From positions 363,932-427,931 of the forward strand of contig QRDG01000534.1 of NCBI GenBank assembly GCA_012064385.1: a DNA stretch of 64,000 bases, given 5' to 3'. Position numbers and translations under genes: made by a program. Each line of letters starts with the position of its first letter. Position 1 is the first letter of the stretch. Source of the stretch: Puccinellia tenuiflora (taxonomy: Eukaryota; Streptophyta; Magnoliopsida; Poales; Poaceae). Shown in pieces: positions 57,073 through 64,000 of this stretch. Under the pieces are notes generated by a model that saw only the letters and a program-made list of their open reading frames with translations, was not told the DNA's origin and made no database searches.

Positions 57073-57937
57073 TGATAGGGAAAAGGTAGTCCGATCTTTC
57101 GATGAGATAGAGATATGTCGATTCTGGTGGAGTTTGACCTTGGCGATCCGACTTCCACGTACTAGTACGCAGCGCCTATGCAATCGCTAAACCAATCTCC
57201 GGGAGTTACCGATCCTGCAGCAGCACGATCAGCCTGACCAATCGGTCTAGTTCTACCTGCGATCGAGGAACAAGTAAGAACCAAAGATGCAATCACGAAA
57301 TTGCGGATGAAGTATGAGCTTTATTGAAAAGGCGGGATTCCGTAAGCGGTCTTGATCTGGTCGTTGGACACAAACCGAGTACACGAAGTTGCAGCAGTTG
57401 GCTAACTTTTAACTAAACAAAATCCAAGTCTAAACGATGACCTATGGGGGGTATATAAGGAGAGCCTTGGGTGGCGGCCAAGGAGGTGGGAGCACGCCCC
57501 AAGACACCCAAAACTGAACCCTAATTCGTACAAGGCCTTTGGGCCCAATTAGAGGTGACGCAACACCTTTTGACTCGAAATCTGGCCCAGTTTCTGCAAC
57601 AGTCTTGTACTGTTTTGGACGCCAATTTATGCTCGTAATGAATTTGGAGGTGCGGCCAATTGTGTTGGAAATTTCACGAGTTCCTCTTTCCAACAAAACA
57701 AGAATCACCCAATTCGTAGTCCGGATGCAAAAGTTATCCTAGTTTGAAGTCAGGTATATTTCTGCAGTCCGAATCTGCATCCCGAACGTGAAGAACTTGA
57801 TCTCTAACTCATTTTGGAACCAAGGTGACGTGGGAGAACTTCTTGAATAACACCTAATCATGTATCTTCGTGTTCCCATCATTTCTTGATCAACTATGGT
57901 CTTGTTAGTCGTATCCGGCCTAGTTATGGCCTCATCA
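57073..57937 (-). repeat. Fam3n 5' LTR
   Basis: 865-bp partner of 52873-53740, starting TGATGAGGCCATAAC at 57937. Confidence 0.93.
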
Positions 57938-58299
57938 AATACTATCAACCAAAGGTAAGAGCGGTTATTAACCACCAAATTTTCCACATATCACTTGTGT
58001 TGTCTTATCATGGCTAGGGAAGAACAAGACGCCGCCTTCGGAAAGCAAGAGGTAGCCCTTCAGAGGTACATCGACGACAACTTACGCCGCTATGAGGAGC
58101 GCCATCAAGCCGCTCAACGTGAAAACAATGAGCGCTTCGCTCAAATCCAAGATTCCATGAGCAAGCTCCTCGATCGAGATATTAGTCGCTCTTCAAGGTC
58201 AAGTTCGCGAAGCTCTCGCCACTCCACTGCAAGAAGCCACGCACGGAGTGAGAATGATCATGGACATCATCATCGCCAAGAGCGCCATCGCCAAGAGAT

Positions 58300-58490
58300 A
58301 CCTCATCAACAAGCAAACTTAGACCCTCACCAACACCAAGACCAACATCGTCAAGAAGCGCCTCATCCTCAAGCGAACGTAGACCCTCAACAACATCAAG
58401 ATCGTCATCGACAAGAGATACCAATTCCAAATGCTAACGTGGATCCCCAACACCGCCATGAGGATAATCGACATCATCGTCATGACCTAC
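58300..58490 (+). repeat. Tandem His/Gln-rich repeat within Fam2 gag
   Basis: Three units of about 21 codons, each like RQEIPxxQANxDPxxHQDxH, lie between the coil and the capsid core. Copy A (about 48640-48790) has the same units. High His content could bind nucleic acid or metal; this is inference. Confidence 0.75.
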
Positions 58491-61400
58491 CTCCGCATCG
58501 AGCCCGCCGAGTGCCACTAGCCGACAATCATATTGATCTTGATTATGTTCCACGCTACCTTCCAAGGCATCGTCACCGAGACCGCCATCGCCACCATGAT
58601 GATGATGATGAGGATGATCGCAAGAACCATTTCAATCCTCCCAAGCTCGTCATTCCTAAGTTCCATGGCACCAACGACCCGGAGGACTACATTGCATGGG
58701 AATCCAAGGTCTCCAAACTATTTCGAGTCTACAAGGTGCCACAAGACAAACGAGTTGACCTCGCATCCCTAGAGCTAGAAGGCTATGCGCAACTATGGTG
58801 GGAACAACTCCAAGCCTCCTTTGAAGACCCAATCGACACATGGAATGGCATGAACAAGGAAATGCACAAGCGCTTTGTGCCACATCATTATGCGCGAGAT
58901 TTATACAAGAAGCTACAAGAACTTAAGCAAGGTCTCAAGACAGTCGACGAGTACTACAAGGAGATGGAGTCCACTCTCTCCTGCGCACACATTGTAGAGT
59001 CCGAGGAACAATCAATGGCACGCTTCTTGAACGGCCTCACGTACCCCATCAAGAAGATAGTGGAATTCGAAACTTATGAGAACCTTGTTGAGCTCGTTCA
59101 TCAAGCCATGAAGGCCGAGCGCCAAGTCACCGAAGAGCTCAAGTATGTCAAGGCCAAGTCCTTTTTCGCCACTAGAGCTTCATCATCAACACAACCCATG
59201 ACTCAAGTCCAAGCTCAAGGCAATGCCAAAAGTTCTACAACGCAACCCACTACCACCTCCAAGAAGACGACGCCCTCACCGCAAGCCGCCAATTCATATA
59301 TCACTTTCTACAAGTGTGGAGGTCAAGGGCACAAGTCATTTGAATGCACCAACAAGAAGGTGATGATCGTCAATGACAATGGAGACTATGAGTCTATGAG
59401 TGAAGATGAGTACCACGCATTGAACAAGGTGGCCACGATGCAAAGCTTGGATGACGCTGATGACTACATCTATTGTGATGGTGATCCCAACCCCACTCTA
59501 GTTGTCACTCGAGTCTTGACTACAATCAACCAAGGTGATGACGCTAAAAGATGCAACTTGTTCCAAACCAAGGCTGGCATCAACGACAAATCAATCAAGG
59601 TAATCATTGATGGTGGGAGTTGTCACAACTTGGCAAGCAAGGAGCTATGTGAGAAACTCAACTTGACGTACAAGAAGCACCCCAATCCTTACCATGTGCA
59701 ATGGCTTAGTGACTCCGGCAGCGTGAAGCTCCAACACATGGTTCAAGTATCCTTCAAGATTAGCTCTTTCGAGGACACGGTGGATTGTGATGTGGTACCC
59801 ATGTCGGTTTGCCACTTACTTCTTGGCCTCCCTTGGCAATTTGACAAGGCCGCTACTCATGATGGGCGCACCAACTACTATAGCTTCAAATGGAAAAATA
59901 AGATCCTAGTGCTCCGCCCAATGACTCCAAGCCAAATTATCGCCGACAATGCCAAGACAATTGTAAGAGCGCAAGAAAAACAATCCTCTAGTGAGTTGAG
60001 TGGTGAGAGAGCGAACCACATTCACGTGAGTGAGAGCCACAAGACAAATATGAGTGAGAAAGGGAAAAGAGTGAGTCCCGGCGTAGTCTTGTTAGCCACC
60101 AAAAGTGAGATGAGAGAAGTGAGAGCAAACCCATCCACTTTCCACTTCGTGCTCTTATGCAAAGGAGATGGCAAAGATACTAACGACTTAAACCAAGTTC
60201 CTCCGTCTATGTTGTCTATTTTGCAGGAATTCAAAGATGTCTTTCCGGATGAGCTACCTCAAGGACTTCCTCCCCTCCATGGAATCGAGCATCGCATCGA
60301 TCTCATTCCAGGCGCCCCTCTACCCAATAGAGCACCATACCGCACCAACCCCGAGTAGACAAAGGTGATCGAGCGCCAAATTCAAGAACTCCTCGCCAAG
60401 GGACATGTTCGTGAAAGTTTGAGTCCGTGCGCCGTTCCGGTCATCCTCGTCCCCAAGCAAGACGACACACTCCGAATGTGTATGGATTGCCGTTCCATCA
60501 ACAATATCACGGTGAGGTATCGACATCCTATCCCACGACTTGATGACATGCTAGATGAGCTTAGTGGTGCAACTATCTTCTCCAAAATTGATTTGAAAAG
60601 TGGCTATCACCTAATCCGTTTGCATGAAGGAGATGAATGGAAAACCGCATTTAAAACAAAACTTGGTCTTTATGAGTGGCTTGTCATGCCCTTCGGTCTT
60701 TCCAATGCTCCTTCAACATTTATGCGTCTTATGAATCACGTCTTGCGCACTTTCATTAGCAAGTTTGTGGTTGTCTACTTTGATGACATCCTCATTTATA
60801 GCAAATCCTTGCATGAACATTTCGACCATGTGAAGCAAGTTTTGTTGGCCCTTCGTAATGCTTCGCTTTTTGGCAACCTCAAGAAATGCACCTTTTGCAC
60901 CGACAAGCTTGTGTTTTTGGGTTATGTGGTTTCTTCAAAAGGGATTGAAGTTGACACCTCTAAGATTGAGGAAATCACAAATTGGCCACCGCCAACTAAT
61001 CTTGCTCAACTTCGTAGCGCCCTTGGCTTGTTTGGGTTTTATCGCCGCTTTGTGAAGGATTTTAGCACAATTGCTTGCCCCTTGAATGAGCTTACCAAAA
61101 AGAATGTACCCTTCATTTGGGGCAATGCTCAAGAATCAGTTTTCAATGAACTCAAGAAGAGATTGACCGAGGCTCCTTTACTTGCTTTGCCGGATTTCTC
61201 CAAAACTTTCAAACTTGAGTGTGATGCTAGTGGACTTGGCATCGGTGGCGTCCTCATGCAATGCGGCCGTCCCGTTGCCTATTATAGCGAAAAACTTGAT
61301 GGTGCTCGCCTAAACTACCCAATCTACGACAAGGAACTCTATGCCTTAGTCCGTGTTTTGGAAGTGTGGCAACACTACCTTTGGCCAAAAGAGTTTGTTA

Positions 61401-62777
61401 TGCATTCCGATCATGAATCATTGAAATATTTGAAAACCCAAACCAATTTGAACAAAAGGCATGCCAAATGGGTAGAATTCATCAAGTCTTTTCCCTATGT
61501 GGTGAAGTACAAGAAAGGCAAGGACAATGTAGTCGCGGATGCTCTTTCCCGCAAGATGATTTTACTCACCCAACTGGAAATCAACGTTTTAGGCCTTGAT
61601 GACCTTAAAGAACTCTATGCTTTGGTCCCATCTTTACAAAGTGCACAACTGACAAAGATTACGATGATTTCAACTTACACAAGGGTTTCTTGTTTAAGGC
61701 TAACAAACTATGCATTCCCGAGTCCTCGCTCCGTTTGTTGCTTTTACAGGAATCACATAGTGGGGGCCTCATGGGACACTTTGGACGTGACAAGACACTC
61801 GCCATGCTATCTACACACTACGCGTGATGTGGAGCGCTTGATGTGCCGTTGCCCAACTTGCCTCAAAGCTAAGTCCACGTTGAACTCTCATGGTCTTTAT
61901 ATGCCTTTACCAATACCACACACACCTTGGTCCGACATTAGCATGGATTTCGTCTTAGGATTACCTCGAACAATAAATGGCAAAGATTCAATATTTGTTG
62001 TTGTCGATCGCTTCTCTAAAATGGCACACTTTATTCCTTGCAATAAGACCAACGATGCTTCACACATTGCAAGTTTGTTCTTTAGGGAAATCGTTCGTCT
62101 ACATGGAGTGCCGAAGACCATTGTTTCGGACCGAGATGTCAAGTTCACAAGCTACTTTTGGAAGGCATTGATGTCCAAGCTAGGAGTCAAGCTCCTCTTC
62201 TCCACCGCTTACCACCCACAAACCGATGGCCAAACCGAGGTGGTGAATCGAAGCTTATCAACTCTCCTTTGCACATTAATCAAGACAAACCTCAAAGGTT
62301 GGGAGGAATGCATACCGCACGCCGAGTTCGCCTACAACCGTGCCTCCCACCGAGCGACCAAGCGAAGCCCATTCGAGGTTGTCTATGGGTTCAACCCCAA
62401 CACCGCCATGGACATCAACAAAAGAGCCGACTACATGAAGACATTACATGAGTCAGCTCGAGCAACTCTAGAGGAGCACACAAAGCGCCAAGCTACCAAG
62501 ATCAACAAGTTGAAGAAGCCCATGGTATTCGATGAAGGAGATCTTGTGTGGCTACACCTCCGCAAGGACCGTTTCCCGGATGAAAGAAAATCCAAGCTTG
62601 CTCCTCGCGGTGACGGGCCTTTCAAAGTGCTCAAGCGCATCAACGACAACGCCTACAAGATCGAGATCCCAACCTCCAAGTACTTGGTGCATGACACATT
62701 CAACGTCGCCGACCTATCCCCTTTCCACGGAGATGCAAGCGTTCAAGAGGATGACGAGTCGAAGACGACTCTTTCCG

Positions 62778-62792
62778 AAGGGGGGGGGGAGA
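62778..62792 (+). other. Polypurine tract of Fam2
   Basis: GAAGGGGGGGGGGAGA-like purine run directly before LTR3. It also encodes EGGG of pol. The length of the G run decides whether pol stops at 62798 or continues into the LTR frame (DDVAPHVDNTMDT...). Confidence 0.8.
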
Positions 62793-63810
62793 TGATGTAG
62801 CCCCACATGTGGACAACACCATGGACACCATGCCAAATGGCCCAATGACAGTATCAAGAGTCAAGGCTCTTCATGAAAAGGTGACCTCGCTCCTCTCGAT
62901 GTGTGATCTCAACCTCCCTTTGAATGGTTTGCTACTTCATGCCGGTACCTTGTACATACTCAGGATCCACCCGGATGATGACCCACAATGGAGTCAAGAA
63001 GGTGACCAAGAGATGGTCCAAGATGATGGAGAAGATGAACAAGAGGAGATCCAAGAAGATGGATAAGAAGAGGAGGAAGGAGGCGAAGACAGGGTGGCCG
63101 GCCTCCCAGCCGTCCTAGGCCGTCCCCAAGGCCGGGCTCCAACCCGAGGCCGCCGGCCTCCCAACCGGCCCAGGCCGGCCCCCAGGCCGGGCTACACTCC
63201 GACGCTGCCGGCCCCCGTGCCGGCGTCCCAGCCGGCCTCCCACCTGAGGCCGTCGGCCTCCCAGCTGGCCCAGGCCGGCCCCCAGGTCGGGCTACACTCC
63301 GACACTACCGGCCTCCCAGCCGGTGCCCCGCCTATGCCAGCCGGCCTTCCGGCCGGCCTAGGCCGGCCCTTAGGCTGGTTTCTCACTTTTCTGCACCTTT
63401 TTGTAATAGACTATAAATAGCACCTCCCTTTCCTAGGGTCAGACTGAATTTGAGACTTGTGTGAGCTATGCTCCTCCTCCCTCGTAGCTAGGGTTCCTCG
63501 TTGAGGATGGATCTTGTTGTTGCTACTCTTTCACTGCGGTGTCTATAGTAGTGCAAACCAATCTTTCACTGCGGTGATTCTATTAGATCGGTGGACCGGC
63601 CGGTAAGAGCAATCGGTTTCAACAAGAGTAAGTTTGGCTTTGATTCTTCAATCCAAAGGCTACCTTTTTGAGGGTTTGTTGTTGGGTGGAGATCTCAGCA
63701 GGATTTGCTAGTTATCCTTTGTGTATTGCTACGAATCTCCCTCGCTATCCCTCCGTGTTCATCCCTTTTCCCCCCTCAAATCCGTGAAGATCGGGCAAAC
63801 CCCTACATCA
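62793..63810 (+). repeat. Fam2 LTR3
   Basis: 1018 bp, partner of LTR1 by shared sequence features. GC-rich array at 63094-63380. The start encodes VDNTMDTMPNGPMTVSRVKA, comparable to the GPMTRARAK tail of Fam1. Confidence 0.92.
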
Positions 63811-64000
63811 CGGGTCTCCTGATGTTGAAGAGTATCTCATTTGGGAGCTGAAGATAAAAAATTGTGGAGGTTGCATGACTATACAGAGGACAGAAAAATC
63901 AAGTTAGCATCCTCTGAATTTGATGGTTATGCATTGCGTTGGTGGGATCACCTTGTCCGTACCAGGAAAGAAGATGGAGAGTTGCCCATTTTTACATGGA
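63811..64000 (+). pseudogene. Fam1-like gag, second part
   Basis: Resumes after the cgggt duplication: DVEEYLIWELKIK, WRLHDYTEDRKIKLASSEFD, GYALRWWDHLVRTRKEDGEL. It matches the Fam1 gag at 10180-10010 and completes the capsid core split at 46758. The frame shifts by one base near 63818. It runs off the window. Confidence 0.85.

Larger units (their letters stand above)
52873..57937 (-). mobile_element. Fam3n: complete non-autonomous LTR retrotransposon
   Basis: 3' LTR 52873-53740, polypurine tract 53741-53754, gag-like ORF, leader, primer-site complement 57061-57070, 5' LTR 57073-57937. It is flanked by aatac (52868-52872 and 57938-57942). It has a gag but no protease, RT or integrase. The outer half of the LTR resembles Fam3 (15048, 40587). 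The two LTRs differ at few positions, so this is a recent insertion. Confidence 0.93.
58010..62800 (+). pseudogene. Fam2 interior B: gag-protease-RT-RNase H-integrase, nearly intact
   Basis: One phase from ATG 58010 to the polypurine tract. Gag: coil, His/Gln-rich triple repeat, capsid core (VIPKFHGTNDPEDYIAWES), zinc knuckle with the first Cys changed to Phe (FYKCGGQGHKSFEC). Protease: VIIDGGSCHNLASKELC. A TAG at 60356 replaces GAG of copy A. RT: RMCMDCRSINNI, FSKIDLKSGYH, VVYFDDILIYS. RNase H: ECDASGLGIGGVLMQ. Integrase: SMDFVLGLPRT, IVSDRDVKF, QTDGQTEVVNR, GDGPFKVLKRINDN. Between about 61642 and 61820 the frame is shifted and then restored, so the integrase His pair is replaced by unrelated residues. 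The protein would therefore fail despite the long ORF. It ends at a TAG at 62798, at the LTR edge. Confidence 0.92.
46759..63810 (+). mobile_element. Fam2 composite: three LTRs, two interiors, one nested Fam3n
   Basis: Order: LTR1 46759-47880, interior A 47881-50850 (gag, protease, start of RT), LTR2 50851-51842, interior B 51843-62792 (split by Fam3n 52873-57937), LTR3 62793-63810. The whole is flanked by cgggt (46754-46758 and 63811-63815). LTR1 and LTR3 share features that LTR2 lacks, so they look like the original pair. A second Fam2 copy entered at 50850 and later recombination removed its 3' LTR and the rest of the first copy. Confidence 0.88.

Noticed and set aside
49..63380. GGCC-rich regular repeats as a CRISPR array.
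   Set aside because: Units are irregular, lack unique spacers, lie within plant LTRs, and no cas gene exists.

Overview
The window is nuclear DNA of a grass, most likely a Pooideae species (wheat/barley/oat/ryegrass type). This rests on nested Ty3/gypsy LTR retrotransposons, Sabrina/WHAM-like LTR fragments, CACTA transposon ends, a Stowaway-type MITE and one spliced nuclear gene with long AT-rich introns. No prokaryotic, plasmid, CRISPR, rRNA or tRNA gene was seen. Over 80 percent is transposon-derived. For reference I number the LTR families: Fam1 (LTR starts TGATGAGGACATCCC, ends CCTTATCA), Fam2 (TGATGTAGCCCC...CTACATCA) with its non-autonomous relative Fam2n, Fam3 (927-bp LTR) with its non-autonomous relative Fam3n, Fam4 (TGATATGGGC..., gag-protease only), Fam5 (only a left end is present) and Fam6 (318/319-bp LTRs, chromodomain integrase).

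Layout. 1-5197: Fam1 LTR and integrase pieces, then scraps of other retroelements. 5198-12910: a Fam1 element on the minus strand with both LTRs, gag, protease and pol, all broken. 12911-17086: a Sabrina-like LTR remnant, a CACTA end, a solo Fam3 LTR with intact target duplication, and unassigned AT-rich DNA. 17087-23158: a complete Fam2n element with a 913-residue ORF of unknown function. 23164-29265: the gene island. It holds a minus-strand gene fragment, SDHAF2 (mitochondrial succinate dehydrogenase assembly factor, four exons, 25095-27336), the last two exons of a convergent second gene, and a degenerate low-copy fragment. 29266-40586: Fam5, Fam4 (plus copy, minus copy and a tiny deletion derivative), a Sabrina-like fragment and a Fam1 5' end. 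40587-45724: Fam3 on the minus strand whose LTR was split by a Fam6 element. 45725-64000: a Fam1-like gag split by a 17-kb Fam2 composite (46759-63810, target duplication cgggt) with three LTRs, itself split by a Fam3n element (52873-57937, target duplication aatac).

How the parts relate. The elements use primer sites beginning TGGTATCAGA, and most encode their last residues through the polypurine tract into the 3' LTR. Autonomous families (Fam1, Fam2, Fam3, Fam6) carry reverse transcriptase and integrase. Fam2n, Fam3n and Fam4 lack these but keep matching ends and could have been mobilised in trans. LTRs of Fam1, Fam2 and Fam2n all carry GGCCGGCC-rich arrays just upstream of the TATA box. 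No element in the window looks fully intact.

Caveat: the three single-base Ns (2513, 8645, 37425) each sit at a structural break where sequence is missing or joined, so they probably mark assembly gaps rather than one ambiguous base.
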